Assembly: GCA_003996215.1 (NCBI GenBank)
Contig: QJPP01001944.1
Location: forward strand, 124,001-188,000
From: Jaltomata sinuosa
Taxonomy: Eukaryota > Streptophyta > Magnoliopsida > Solanales > Solanaceae
Direction: 5' to 3'
Length of the DNA stretch: 64,000 nucleotides
The position numbers were made by a program, and so were the translations under genes. Below are positions 45,213-57,730 of the stretch, piece by piece; within the stretch, counting starts at the first letter, position 1; the number at the start of each line of letters is the position of its first letter. Below the pieces are notes generated by a model. It saw only the letters and a program-made list of their open reading frames with translations. It had not been told where the DNA came from and made no database searches.

Positions 45213-47848
45213 CTTTTTCATTACATATTTCCAGCCATTCTCTCTTATTTTTCTCTAACTCCAACTCGCCCAAACCCTCTCAAACGTGCTCAAACCAGTA
45301 CACCCTTGAAGAATTCCCGTACCCTCGAGAAATTCGTGTTCCGTTGGTGTTTTGGTAAGTTTTGCCTCTTCTCCTTAGTTGTCTTCTCTAATTATCCAAA
45401 CCTCCATTGTTGTGAATCCTTAGAGATCGAATTTTGGTTGTAGATTCTGTCCGGGAGAAGTGCATGTTTGGCAGGCTCTCCCTTATCCACATTCTTGGCA
45501 TGATTCTTCCTTTTGGGTAGGTGATTCTTTCCAATTTCTGGTTCTTCTTTCCGAAAATTCCATTGTTGGGTTCCTCGCATTAGGGGCTTTTTTAGATCCA
45601 ATTTTTAGCCCAATTTCCTTGTTTTACCCGGGCATGTGCTCCCATGGTCGTGGGGATCATAATGCGAGTTTTTGTTTTTAGTTTCAGGTTGTGGGCCTGC
45701 GGGCCCACTTTTAATCTTGATTTTGGCCCGGCTACAATTGTAGCATTATGGGTATCGTTAGACTCATCTTAATGTATTATTGATGTTTTTGATAGTTTGA
45801 CCACCATTCAGGATTCCTCGGAGTGGTTCGGGCTTGGACGTGTTGTTCGGGCAGTTTGTCATTGGACGACAGGTAGGTTACGGTCTAAACTCCCTAGATA
45901 TAGCATATATCGGATAAAATTGTATTAGCTGGCATCCTTGGGTGGGGTTATTAGGTTGGTACCACAGATCCTAACCGCTTTTTTGCGATTCACCCCATTT
46001 CTTCTCTCCATTGTATGTAGTACTCTTAGTAGTTGATGTTATCACCCTTATGGCCCTGTGTGTCCTTGTTTGACTCTGGAACATAGATGGTGCGTTATTC
46101 GAGGGTTCCCGTGAGTCTCGGGCATCGTTATCATAATATTATGTTGGCTATCTGTGCTGTAGAGCGATTGAAGCCTGTGCAGGGCCGATAGGTTGTTGTA
46201 GGCTGAGGGACACTATTGTGATTGTGTATGTCATTTACCATGCATATAGATAGGGGGAGTTCTTCTTGATTTTACTATAGTTTTGGCTTCGGGCCTACTG
46301 GGACTGATTTTCTAAACTTTGCAGGGCCCGGGGGCCCGTTTTGGTAAAAATGATATAAAGGGGGTTAGGTAACATTTTGATAGGTCTTCTTGGGGTAAGG
46401 GAGTTTTAAAGGACATTTTATCACTAGTTCCACTTATACTGGACTCGACGGTTGAGTGCTAGACTTATTAACTACAGCTTCCGGGGTGATGCTGGACTAG
46501 GCGAAGCCGTGTGCTAGGGCTATTGGACTTACTGTTTTAGACCTGGATACCCTCCAGCCAGCTTTACTTGGGGATTGATTAAGATATTGTGGGGCATCTA
46601 GTATGTTGGTGGGGGGCCTCCATGGACCTTGTCGTTCTGGATCGGAGGTTGCGAGCTGCGGGTGCTGGAGGGGGGTATACGGTGTAGTAGGGGTATACGG
46701 GTGTGACCTTCCATGGATCCTATCTTTTGGGCCTTATAGGTCACCGAAAGCGGGTAACATATGGTACTATTATCACTCTTGACTTAGCATGGCATCATAT
46801 CATTCATCTCTGTGAGGTACCACCCTTGTTTGATGTTTGTTGTTTGTTGTTTGCACGCTCCAGTAGTATGAGATGCCGGAGGATTTTGTTTTCACTTGTT
46901 TGCGTTCCCCGGTTGTATGGGCGACCGAGGGACTGTAGGCATACTCTTTGTTACTTTATCCTGATACTATCCCCTGTCCCGATTATGATTTTGAGATATT
47001 ATTCTACAACGTGGTTAGTTCTGGTTTTGAGAGTGATATTTTTAGTTTGGGTATTGATTCCTATTTTTCGAGCATGTCTACCTTTACTCTTTTCTTCCAT
47101 TCCTTATACTTGAGGTTACCAGTATACCGTCCACTTCTTAAACTGATTATGTATATACTTTTATTGCAAGGATCCCAGGTGCGTTATTTCTTGCTTACAC
47201 ATGTGCCTGTTGCATATATATTCTATTTGCTAGCCTTGTATGTTGTTCTGTTGACTTCCCTCTGGGCTAGTTCCGGTGACATTTCATTGATTTCTGTGAC
47301 TACTTGCTTCTATTTTGTCTGTTACTATGTTTTTATCTTATATGTGCCCAGTCGGCCTATGATACCTACTGGGTACCTTATGCTTCACATTTGGTGCTCA
47401 TACTATACCCTGCATCTTCTGGTGCAGATCCTAGTGTGGGACATCGCCGTTAGCTCATGGAGACTCGTGCGAGTGATGCTTTTGGTGATATTCTTGACTG
47501 AGGGTGAGCTCTTGGAGCTTAACTTTTAATTTATCTTCTGATTATGTACTCTATTTCTACTCGAAGACAGCTTTGTGTATACATTGTTTTGGACCCTTGT
47601 ACCCCTTATGTAGATCTGGCTCTTATACGCTATGATACCAGGTCTTGAGTTTGGTTTAGCTTCCGCATTGTATATATTACTCCTGTTATCTGTTTTCTTC
47701 ATCTTATTTCCTTGCTTCCGCTTATTAAACTATTTTCTGCTTCGTTCGCTAGATAGTAGCCAATTACTGACCGTTCTGAGCTATGGGGATTGGTTCACCT
47801 ACTGGGGAGTTGTAGGTGCCATCATGACCGAGAAATTGAGTCGTGGTA

Positions 47849-48603
47849 TTTTTTTATAAAACAATCTGAATATTTCATTGAAAAGGATCACGAATAAAAG
47901 GTTTATAGATTTTTGAAGTCTATTTTTGGCCTCAAACAATCTTCAAGACAATGGTATATACGTTTTTAGAATGTTGTCATATCTAATGATTTTACCATGA
48001 TGAATGAAGATCATTTTGTTTATACCAAAAGATCAAGAAATGTAATTTTAATATTGTATGTGGATGACATACTTATAGCTAAAAATGATAAGGAGTTCAT
48101 AATTGAAATTAAGTCATGATTTTCATTCCAATCTTAGATAAATGATATGGATAAAGCTGCATATATTCTTGGAGTTAAGATTTCAAGAGATCGTCCAAAG
48201 AAACTATTGTATCTCTCCCAAGAGAATTATATTAGAAATGTTATTGAATAATTCAATATGCAAAATAGTAATCCTATCGATACTCATCAGTAAAGTGAAT
48301 CCTTAGGTAATCAAATGTGTGTTAAGACTCCAGAAGAGAAAGAAAGAATGAACCAAGTTTTTTATAGGAGCGCAATCGAAAATCTATATACGTTATAGTG
48401 TGTACTAAATTTGATATATGTCAAGTAGTTGGCTTGGTAAGTAGATTTCAAACTGATTCAGGTTTAGCATATAGGCAAGAAACAAAGAGAATCGTGATAT
48501 ATCTGAAGAAAATAACTAACTGTGCACTTTATTACAAAGGCAATAAAAATCTGTGATCAGTTAAATAAAGTAATGTTGATCATGGAGGAGATCTAGACAA
48601 AAT
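47849..48603 (+). pseudogene. Copia reverse transcriptase and RNase H, 3' part
   Basis: It continues the element at 29912. Landmarks are SIFGLKQSSRQWY (about 47920), the catalytic block LYVDDILIAKND (about 48058-48093, YVDD intact), AYILGVKISRD, and RNase H start HGGDLDKIKSTS at about 48573-48603. Many stops. It is cut again at about 48604 by an AACC-rich insertion. Confidence 0.88.
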
Positions 48604-49543
48604 AAAGTCTACCTCAAAACCGAATCGCAAATAGAATCAAACCGTAAAATGAATCAAACTGCCAAAAAAACCTGACTAGTGGTTTGGTTTGACTTGATTT
48701 GGTATTGAAAAAAAAAACTCGACTATAATTGGTTTGATTTGGTTTTAACTAAAAAAAGTCAAACCAACCAACTAGATATTGCATGTATACTATTTTTAAA
48801 AATATTTATTGTGATGTAATTTATAAATATTTCTTCAATTTTTTCATAGTTTTTATCTTTCAACATATTATTTCAAGTTAAAACTTAGAATTTTAAATGG
48901 TCCAATAAGTCTTTTTAGAACCCATAGATATTAGTAACTCAAATAAAGCCTAAATCAATACGAATGTTAACAAAAGATTATTCAATCCAACACTAGGAAT
49001 GACAATCATGTTATATATTTATTCTTTAATTTTACATAAATACATAAACTAATTTATTTTTCTGTTTAATATTTAGTCATGTAGTTAATACTTATTAGAC
49101 TTATTTTAGCATGACTTAATACTTTTAAATTATGATTATTTTTATTATGACTTATTAATATGCAATATTTATTCTATGCGACTTCATTATTTTTTTGGTT
49201 GAATATTTTATTGTCATCACTCACTTCATAAATTCCAAATAAAGTTAATATATTTTGTGTTATTTTTTTTAAGAAATACCTTAGATAGTCGTATTTTGCT
49301 CGGACTAAAGAAATATTTGAAGAACAAGTTAATTATATGTTTGCATGAAGACTTTACCAGAAAAAATCTGAAAAAATTCAAAAAACCTGAGGAAATCGAA
49401 AAACTCAAAAAACCTCGAGGTTGGAAAATCTGACTTTTATTGGTTTGGTTTGGTTTATAAATTTAAGAATCCGATACTAATGATTTGATTTGGTATTTAA
49501 AAAATCTGAACCAACCCGGCCCATGTACACCCCTAGTTTGATG
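48604..49543. mobile_element. AACC/GGTT-rich foldback-like insertion
   Basis: The left part carries AAAACCGAATC, TCAAACC and GGTTTGGTTTGACTTG. The right part carries TTGGTTTGGTTTGG, GAACCAACCCGGCCC and ends GTACACCCCTAG. Opposed GGTTTGGTTT and AACCAACC blocks at the ends would fold back. It interrupts Copia RNase H at a serine codon. TIRs and TSD could not be fixed, so class is uncertain. Confidence 0.5.
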
Positions 49544-49789
49544 TAGCTATCTTAGTATACTTCTAAAAGATCATGAACACAAATTCGATTTGGCAGAGCA
49601 CATCTAGAAAAGCTATTAAACTAATGTTAAAAAATTATAAAAAGAGGAAGATCATTAATGGAATCTCATTGATTTGTGTTCACTGGTGCACCATTTATGA
49701 CTTATGAGTTATAATTGTGAATATAAAAATAATGATATATAAGATTTTAAGATTATATCAAATGTGATTCATATAATCTGGAATATAGT
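49544..49789 (+). pseudogene. Residual Copia 3' sequence
   Basis: AT-rich sequence between the foldback-like insertion and the next LTR. No intact coding, presumably the remainder of Copia RNase H and 3' UTR. Confidence 0.4.
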
Positions 49790-50144
49790 TGTAATAATCG
49801 GGTTTGTCATTACGAGTACACTTTTTGTGCCAAGTTTCAAGTCAGAAAACTTCTGAATTTGGGAGTTGAAAATTCTGGGTTAGGCTAGTATCGTTCAGTT
49901 TTGGAGCGAGTTATGGTCTAGGGAAATTCGAGTAAGAATTGGTTAAGGTGTCTTATTTTGAGCTAGTTTTCCATTTAGCTAAGACATAAAGGATTCTGGG
50001 GGACTTTTCGGAATCGAATTTGTGTAAGTAGAACTCTCAGTATCAAGGTTGACATGAAGAGATTATTCTGAAATATCAGGAAATCGAGTGTGTTGTAAAA
50101 TAGACCAATTTGGGGGACTTTACGACTTTCTGTCCCGTGTTAAT

Positions 50145-50290
50145 TGCCGTAATGGTTGACACACCGCCATAGCGACCTACACTATAGCAGAGAAAATACT
50201 GCTACATCAGAAGTCAACGTCGGTCAGCACCGCTATAGCTGATGGTTCCGCTATGGCGGTACTGCTATAGTGGAGCGTGTACCGCTATAG
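50145..50290. repeat. CTATAG palindrome island
   Basis: CCGCTATAGCTGATGG, CCGCTATGGCGG and CCGCTATAGTGG motifs on both strands. Confidence 0.75.
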
Positions 50291-51039
50291 TGGACTAGGC
50301 GGGATTTAATGCAGAAAACTTCACCAAAATGTTCAGTTTTCATCAAGAATGTTTTGGGAGAAGGGCAAGGCAATTTTAGGCGAACTCCATCAGTTTTCCA
50401 CCATTTTTCATCCTAAAGATAAGAATTATACTCTCCAAACTTTGTACTATCTTTCCTACATGATAGAATTGCTAGGGGTGGACTTGGGGAAAGGTTTAGA
50501 ATGACTTAGGATAGTAGAATCCGGGGAAGGAGGAGATTCTAGGGTGTAGAAGTTCTTGGGTGTTGTTGATTCCATTAGATTATGATCATGTGACCTTAAT
50601 TATCTAAATATATCCGTGAAAAATGGTAGGAATAGGTGAATTAATGGTGAGAAAGCTCAAAAAAAGGGTGGAATGATCATGGTTGGCCTGGGGTTTGGGA
50701 TTCTGCATAATTCGGGTAACTAGTAGGCCATAAGGATTGATTTTTGGTTATTGTGTGTTATTTTAGACCAAGAACCAACAAGAACCTCGGGAAATAGAAA
50801 AGCTCCGGTTGACTAAAGCTTGAAATATTTTGAGGTAGGTGATGGTTATTGATTTCTAATATGCATTATGTGATCACATACTATTTCATAGTAGTGTCTG
50901 AGTTGTATGTTTAGGGAATGAATTGTGGATATCTAGTTATCCGATAATCAGTCTTGTGAAATGAACTTCTTTTGTTTGCATGTTGGTTTTACAAGTATGT
51001 TTGTTCCTTGGTTGTGATTGATTGGACTTGTTATGACAT

Positions 51040-51190
51040 TCGGTTGGCTCGGGTACCACGCCTGGTATGGAAATTACTAACGATTGGCTCGGGTATCACG
51101 CCTGGTACGGATATACTAACGGTTGGCTCGGGTACCATGCCTGGTACGGTAATTCATAATGGTTGGCTCGGATACCACGCCTGGTATGGG
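51040..51190 (+). repeat. GGTACC minisatellite, four units
   Basis: Units of about 39-41 bases with GGTTGGCTCGGGTACCACGC. The partner LTR has three units. Confidence 0.85.
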
Positions 51191-52011
51191 TTGTTTTAAT
51201 TGCATTGTTGTATTCTTTCGATGGTTCCATGAGTGGACCAGATTGTGTTCTTGAATTGTGAATTCTGCATTTGGTCCGTGAGAGGCCAGGTGGTTTTATG
51301 TAAATATGAGGTTAGACTTAGGGTAGACCAGGATTGCATGTCTAACACTTAGGTGATGTTAGGGACATCCTTGGTGGGTCTGGGTTATGTGAGCAAGGGT
51401 ATATGTTGTTGTCTTTGGGTGTGGTCAATGGTTGCTATTTGGTTCATGTTTTAACAAGCTAAGGGAGGGACTTAATATCTGGTTATTTGTTGACTTACTA
51501 CATGTCTCATGTACCTTACTATGTCATGGTTTACTATTCATATTATGTTTATTAGATCTGGTCGATGATCCTACTGGTACACAGTGGTTGTGTACTGATT
51601 CTGCACTTGCTTTTCTTTTGTGAGTACAAGCAATCTTCCGGTGGCTGACACGCGACCTCACCTGTAGTCCCATCATTTTCATACATCAAAGGTGAGCTGC
51701 TTTGATCGAGCTACCTTGGTTTCTTCCTGTTAGTTGTAGCCCACTTATTTCGAGCTTAGACTTTGCATATTTTGGGGTTGCATCCCCATATTTTTAGACA
51801 ATTTTGGTAGAATATTTTAGTACGATGAATTTCAGGTTCTAGGGAGAATGTTTTCGCAGTTTTATGATATAGTGCTAGAGATTTTATTGCTAGTTTATTT
51901 CATACTTTGGTTTTAAGCTGCTAGAATGGTTAAGTGTTGGGTTGAGATTGGTCCGCTCACCTGGGGGTATTAGGTGGGTGCCACTCACAGTGGTTTGACT
52001 CGTGACAAAGA

Positions 52012-52029
52012 TGGTATCAGAGCCCTAGG
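52012..52029 (+). other. tRNA-Met primer binding site
   Basis: TGGTATCAGAGCCCTAGG, four bases inside the LTR end. Confidence 0.88.
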
Positions 52030-52225
52030 TTCATTGATCTCGTCATACCAAAACAGGTATAGTAGAGTCATGCGGAATGGTGCGGAGACGTCCGTACTTT
52101 TCTTCGAGAGGCTATAGGACTTTAGGAAACTTTCTTTTCTTTCTTCCTTTGTGCTATAACTTGATTCCAATTGTTATCTGGTGATACAAATTGGTATCTG
52201 ACTTTGTTCACTCTTCTATCTGCAG

Positions 52226-53600
52226 ATGGTTAACACAAGGAACAATGGAGCAAGAGCAACGGTCCCAGTAGCGGGCCTGGCTATTAGAGGTAGAGGAGGG
52301 AGCAGGGGCAGAGGTAGAGCAACACCCGCCAGAGGTGCAGCTCAAGTGGCTGCAGGAACACGTGAGGTGACCCCTCCCCCACCCCAGGACTGGGTTGAAG
52401 AGGAAGTCAAGGTTGCTGTTGAGGAGGGTGTAGAGCAGGCAGAGGTAGCACCGGCTGGAGGTGCAGGCCTTCCCCCTATCACACCCGAAGTATTTCAGCA
52501 AGTGTGGTCCTTTCTGAGTGCTGGTTGGTGCTGGAGCCAACCCCATGGGGACTACAAAACAGGTTCTGGGTACTCAGCCAGCGGCTACTACAGCTCCTAG
52601 AATGGATGTGGCATCGCGCATAGATGACTTTTTCAGACCAATGCTAGGTTCGGTCATGACAGGGAATGAGCACGAGATGCTGACCAAGTTCCTTAAGCTG
52701 AAACCTCCTACGTTTTAGGGTACTGAAAAGGAAGATGCTTATGAGTTCATATTGGACTTTTATGAGAGGCTTTACAAGCTGGGCATTTTGCAACAGCATG
52801 GGGTTGAGTTTATCACTTTTGAGTTGCATGGTGATGCTAAGTAGTGGTAGAGGTCTCATGTGGAATGTCGGCCATATGTTTTGCCCTCACTGACTTGGGA
52901 GAAGTTCCACGCCCTCTTTTTAGAGAAGTATGTGCCTCGTACTTTGAGAGATCGCAAAAAGGATGAGTTCCTGGCTCTGGAACAGGGTAACATGTCGGTC
53001 TCTTCTTATGAGGCTAAGTTTCATGCCTTGTCTCATTTTGCTACACAGTTGTTGGGTTCTGAGGAGGAGAGTATTTGGTTATTTGTGAAGGGCTTGAATA
53101 CAGATTTGTAGGTGTTATCTGTGCACATGACTTCAGCAAGGAAGGGCTTCAATGAGGTAACGGATTATATTAAGAAGTTAGAAGGGGTCAAGCAGGTTGG
53201 AAAGGCTATAGTGTTAGCCAAAAGACCCTAAAATGATTGAAACTTCAGTGGCTCACACTCCAGGGGCCACAATCAGAAGGTGTACTCTACCCCTGCTATT
53301 CAGTCAGCTTTAACAGCTGCTACAGGTGGTCGTTTGGGAGATAATCAGCAGTTTTCAGCTCCTCGGGGCCAATGAGCTTCTTACACATCTACCAGCAGGC
53401 CTTCGCTTAATCGCGGTTATTTCTATTGAGGTGATCTACGCTACTTTAATAAGGAGTGCCCTCATAGACATATTGGTAATCAGGCTCAACAGAAGTCCAA
53501 GGCTATGGTCTCGGCAGGTAGAGGTGACCACGCTAGAGGTCATCCACAGGGTGGGCAAGGTAACTTTCAAGGAGGCCGATGAGACAGGGGAAACGACAGT
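52226..53600 (+). pseudogene. Gag of second chromovirus
   Basis: It starts MVNTRNNGARA at 52226, with an R/G-rich N-terminus and then the gag domain (52680-53110; LTKFLKLKPPTF, EKFHALFLEKYVPRTLRD, MSVSSYEAKFHAL). A frameshift is near 52520 and there are several stops. The zinc knuckle at 53415-53471 has lost three of its four ligands; only the last Cys (in KECP) remains. Confidence 0.85.
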
Positions 53601-53984
53601 GCGGGCATGGGTATGGCGCAGCCAACCAAGGAAGTAGCTTGTATTGATGATCGGGCTCAGTGTTATGCTTTTCTGGTGAGGTCTGAGGCAGAGGCATCAG
53701 ACGTAGTGATCACATGTACAATTCTTGTTTGTGATAGGATGGCTTCGGTACTTTTTGACCCAAGTTCTACCTACTCTAATGTGTCTGTGAATTTTGCTTT
53801 GGGTCTGAACTTGGTTTGTGATATCCTTGATTCCCCTATCCATGTTTCTACCCTGGTTGGAGAATCCGTGATTATCACTCATGTTTATCGTGCTTGCTCT
53901 GTAATATTTATGGGGTTGCATATTTGGATAGACTTGGTAATTCTGGATATGGTAGACTTCGATGTCATTTTGGGCATGACCTAG
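53601..53984 (+). pseudogene. Protease of second chromovirus
   Basis: The active-site motif reads LFDPSST, where the intact family motif (as at 40906) is LFDPGST; the glycine next to the catalytic Asp is replaced. The end motif DFDVILGMT then meets a stop. Confidence 0.82.
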
Positions 53985-54026
53985 TTATCCCCTTATCATG
54001 ATGTACTGAATTGTAACACTAAGACT

Positions 54027-54969
54027 TTGGCTCTAAAGATTCTAGGTAAGTATAGGCTAGAGTGGGAAGGTGTGTACAGGCCTAAGCCAGTTAAGATCAT
54101 ATCTTTTGTTCGGGCTAGGAAGCTAGTAGGGAGAGGGTGTTTAGCCTTTTTGGCTCATCTCTGGGATGATAGTGTGGAGTCCCCATCTATTGAGTTAGTT
54201 CTGGTTGTTTCAGAGTTTCAGGAGGTGTTTCTAGCGGATTTGCTTGGTATGCCTCCGGACAGGGATATCGATTTTTGCATTGACTTGGAACCGGGCATTC
54301 GCCCAATTTCCATTCCTCCATATCGCATGGCTCTGGCAGAGTTAAGGGAACTTAATACTCAGCTTCAGAAACTCTTAGATAAGGGATTTATCCATCCCAG
54401 TGCTTCACTTTGGGGTGCTCCGATCTTGTTTGTGAACAAAAAATTATGGTAGTATGCGGATGTGTATAGATTACAGGCAGTTGATTATGGTGACCATCCG
54501 AAATAAGTACCCTTTAACCCGTATAGATGATCTATTTGACAAGTTACAGGGTGCATCTATGTTCTCAAAAATTGACTTAAGGTCAGGGTATCATCAGTTA
54601 AAGATTAGACCCGAGGATATTCTTAAGACTGGTTTTCAAACCCAGCATGGGCATTACGAGTTCTTAGTAATTTTGTTTGGGTTGTCTAATGCGCCGGCAC
54701 CGTTCATAAGTTTGATGAATGGGGTATTTAAGTCTTATTTGGATTCGTTCATCATTATTTTCATTTATGATATTTTGATCTACTCCAAGAGTAGGGAGGA
54801 GCATGCTAAACATCTCCGTATTGTGTTGGAATTATTGAGGCACCAAAAGCTTTATGCGAAGTTCTCCAAGTGTGAATTTTGGTTGACTTCAGTCGCGTTT
54901 TTGGGGCATGTAGTGTCAGAAAAGAGGGTGATGGTGGATCCCCAGAAGATTGAGGCAGTCAAAAGTTAG
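54027..54969 (+). pseudogene. Reverse transcriptase of second chromovirus
   Basis: Blocks PISIPPYRMALAELRELN, MCIDYRQL, RSGYHQLKI, FGLSNAPAPF are seen. The catalytic block reads FIYDILIYSKS: the first aspartate of the DD pair is Tyr. A frameshift near 54450 and a stop at 54967. Confidence 0.88.
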
Positions 54970-55722
54970 TTCTGGCCTAGCTCGGTGACTGAGGTAAGAA
55001 ATTTTGTGAGACTTGCAGGCTACTATCGTAGGTTTGTTAAGGATTTTGCATCTATTTATACTCACTTGACAAGGCTGACTCAGAAAGAGGTACCATTTGT
55101 GTGGTCCGACAAGTGTGAGGAGAGCTTCCAAAAGCTCAAGACACTTCTGACCACGGCTCCCATTTTGTCTTTGCCGATTGAAGGTAAGGACTTTATTGTT
55201 TATTGTGATACTTCACATTCGGGTTTGGGTGATGTGTTGATGCAGGACAGGAATGTGATAGCATATGCTTCTACACAATTGAAGGTTCATGAGAGAAATT
55301 ATCCCACTCACGACTTAGAGTTGGCAGCGGTGGTTTTTGCACTCAAGATTTGGAGACACTATCTTTATGGTGTCAAGTGTGAAGTGTTCACTGATCATCG
55401 CAGTTTGAAATATGTGTTTACTCAGAAAGACTTGAATTTGAGGCAGAGAAGGAGGATGGAGCTGTTAAAGGACTATGATATGACCATTCAGTACCATCCG
55501 GGTAAGGCTAATATAGTGGCAGACACATTGATCCAGAAGACAATTAGCATGGGCAGTTTTGCTTGTTTGGGGGTGTCCAAACGACCTTTGGCGAGGGAGA
55601 TTCAGGCTTTAGAATCTAAATTCATGCACCTGGGTATCTCAGAACAAGGTGGAGTGTTGGCCAGTATTGAGGTCAAATCCACATTCATAGAGGAGATAAA
55701 GGCCAAGCAGCTTCAGGATTAA
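54970..55722 (+). pseudogene. RNase H of second chromovirus
   Basis: The frame is open from 54985: FVRLAGYYRRFV, then VYCDTSHSGLG (catalytic Asp present), THDLELAAVVFALKIWRHYL (Glu present) and FTDHRSLKYVF (Asp present). It is the best preserved domain here. Confidence 0.88.
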
Positions 55723-55725
55723 CAG

Positions 55726-56600
55726 TTGAGTAGGGTTCGAAGCAAGGCAATATCCAGAGAGTCCGGGGATGCCACGTTAGATATTGGTGGGGTGTTGAAT
55801 TTTAGAGGAAGGATTTGTGTTCCTCGGGTTGATGACATCATTCAGAAAGTGTTAGCCGAGGCTCATGGCTTGCAGTATTCGATTTATCCGGGTGTAACCA
55901 AGATGTACAGGGATTTGAGGCAGCTTTACTGGTGGCCCGAGATGAAAAGGGATATAGCTGATTTTGTGTCTAAATGTCAAAATTGTCAGTAGGTAAAGTA
56001 TGAGCACCAAAGACCTATAGGACTACTTCAGAGGATGCCCATTCCAGAGTGGAAGTGGGAAAGGATATCCATGGACTTCGTGGTGGGTCTTCCCAAGACT
56101 TTGGGAAATATGACTCTGTTTGGGTCATTGTGGACAGGCTGACCAAGTCAGCTCATTTTATTTCGGTCAGGGTGGACTACAATTCGCAGCAATTGGCTAA
56201 GATCTATGTGAAAGAGATTGTGAGATTGCATGGGGTACCACTGTCCATCATTTTAGACATGGGTAAGCAATTTAGCTCTAAGTTTTTGGGTAAGTTACTT
56301 GAAGAGTTGGGCACTCAACTCACCTTCAGTACAACCTTCTATTCCCAGACTGATGGTCAGTTAGAGAGGACGATCCAGGTATTGGAGGACATGCTGAGAG
56401 CATGTGTGATTGACTTTGGGGGTCATTGGGACCAGTTTATACCATTGTGTGAGTTCTCATACAACTATAGCTACAACTCTAGCATCGACATGTCACCATT
56501 TGAAGCGCTGTATAGAAGGGGTTGTAGGTCACCTATAAGGTGGTTTGAGGAAGGCCATGTAAAGCCTTTGGCATGGACTTGGTAAGGGAAGCACAAGAAA
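55726..56600 (+). pseudogene. Integrase of second chromovirus
   Basis: The zinc domain (YPGVTKMYRDLRQLYWW, CQNCQ) has Tyr where the first HHCC histidine of the partner element stands. A stop falls at 55990. The core (56049-56585) has VIVDRLTKSAHFI, ILDMGKQFSSKF and TDGQLERTIQVLEDM. Confidence 0.86.
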
Positions 56601-57150
56601 AGGTAAGACGCATTCAGACCAAGTTGCTAGCGGCCCAAAACAGGCAGAAAGAATATACAGATCGCAAGGTAAGGGACATGGATTTTCAGATTAGTGAACA
56701 AATGCTATTGAAAGTGTCACCAATGAAGGGAGTTATGCGTTTCGGTAAGAAGGGCAAGCTCAGCCCTCAATTCATCAGACCGTTCAAAGTTCTTGAGATT
56801 TTAGGGCCAGTGGCTTACAGGTTAGCACTGCCGCTTAGTTTGTCGGGTGTCTATCCGGTATTCCATGTATCTATGCTAAATCAATACCATGGGGATGGGG
56901 ACTACATCATCAAGTGGGATGAGGTGTTATTTGATAAGGATCTTTGATATGAAGAGGAACCGGTTGTGATTCTAGATTGGGATGTTCAAAAATTGAGGAC
57001 AAAGGTGATCATTATGGTAAAAGTTCAATGGAAGCATCGTACGGTTGAGGAAGCCACTTAGGAAACTGAGAAGGACATGCAGGACAAGTACCCTCACTTA
57101 TTTGAGGTTTCAGGTACTACACTTTTCTTTCTTTATTTCTATAATTTCGG
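56573..57150 (+). pseudogene. Integrase C-terminus and chromodomain of second chromovirus
   Basis: VYPVFHVSMLNQY, then YIIKWDEVLFDKDL, EEPVVILDWDVQKLRTKVI, VKVQWKHRTVEEAT and DKYPHLFE. Stops at 56947 and 57059. It is nearly the same wording as the minus-strand fragment at 23112-23415. Confidence 0.87.
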
Positions 57151-57544
57151 GTTAGATCATTCAGGGATGAACGATGAGTAAATTAGTATCTGTTGTAATG
57201 ACCGGGTTCATCATTACGGGTAGACTTTTTGTGCGAAGTTTCAAGTCAGAAAACTTTCGGATTTGGGAGTTGAAAATTCTGAGCTAGGCTAGTCTTGGCC
57301 AGTTTTGGAGCGAGGTATGGTATAGGGCAAGCCGAGTAATGATTGGGTTATGTATCTTGTTTTAAGCTAGTTTTTCGTTTAGCTAAGACATAAAAGAGTC
57401 CGGGGGACTTTTCAGAATCAAATTTGAGTAAGTAGAACTCCCGGTATCGAGGTTGACGTTAAGGGGTTATTCCAGAATGTCAGGAAATTTAGTGTGTTGT
57501 AAAATGGACCGATTTGGGGGACTTTACAATTTTCTGTCATGTGT

Positions 57545-57730
57545 CAACTGCTATAGCGGTTAACACACTGCCATAGGGACCTTCGTCATAGCAGAGAAAA
57601 TACTGCTACAACAGAAGTCGACGTCGGTTAGCACCAGTATAGCGGATTATTCCGCTATGGCGGTACCGCTATAGCAGAGCATGGACCTCTATGGCAGTAC
57701 CGCTATAGTGGAGTGTGGACCGCTAAGCGG
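57545..57730. repeat. CTATAG palindrome island
   Basis: CTGCTATAGCGG, CCGCTATGGCGG and CCGCTATAGTGG motifs. It has one or two more units than the 5' LTR copy. Confidence 0.75.

Larger units (their letters stand above)
32838..47848 (+). mobile_element. Tekay-like Ty3/Gypsy chromovirus, 15 kb, defective
   Basis: Two long LTRs (32838-36392 and 44299-47848, about 3.55 kb each) begin TGATG and end around GTGATA/GTGGTA. A tRNA-Met primer site follows the left LTR. Inside are gag, protease, RT, RNase H, integrase and a chromodomain in the Gypsy order, all interrupted by stops. A solo LTR sits in gag. In one 160-base stretch the LTRs differ at about 12% of positions, so the insertion is old. It lies in Copia RT. 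I found no clear target duplication. Confidence 0.88.
44299..47848 (+). repeat. 3' LTR of the Tekay-like element
   Basis: About 3550 bp, TGATGGCCC start. Palindrome island 44990-45195 and TATA box 45206-45212. After 47848 the Copia RT resumes. Confidence 0.85.
49790..52007 (+). repeat. 5' LTR of second chromovirus
   Basis: It contains the CTATAG palindrome island (50145-50290), a four-unit minisatellite (51040-51190) and the GTGACA end. Confidence 0.88.
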
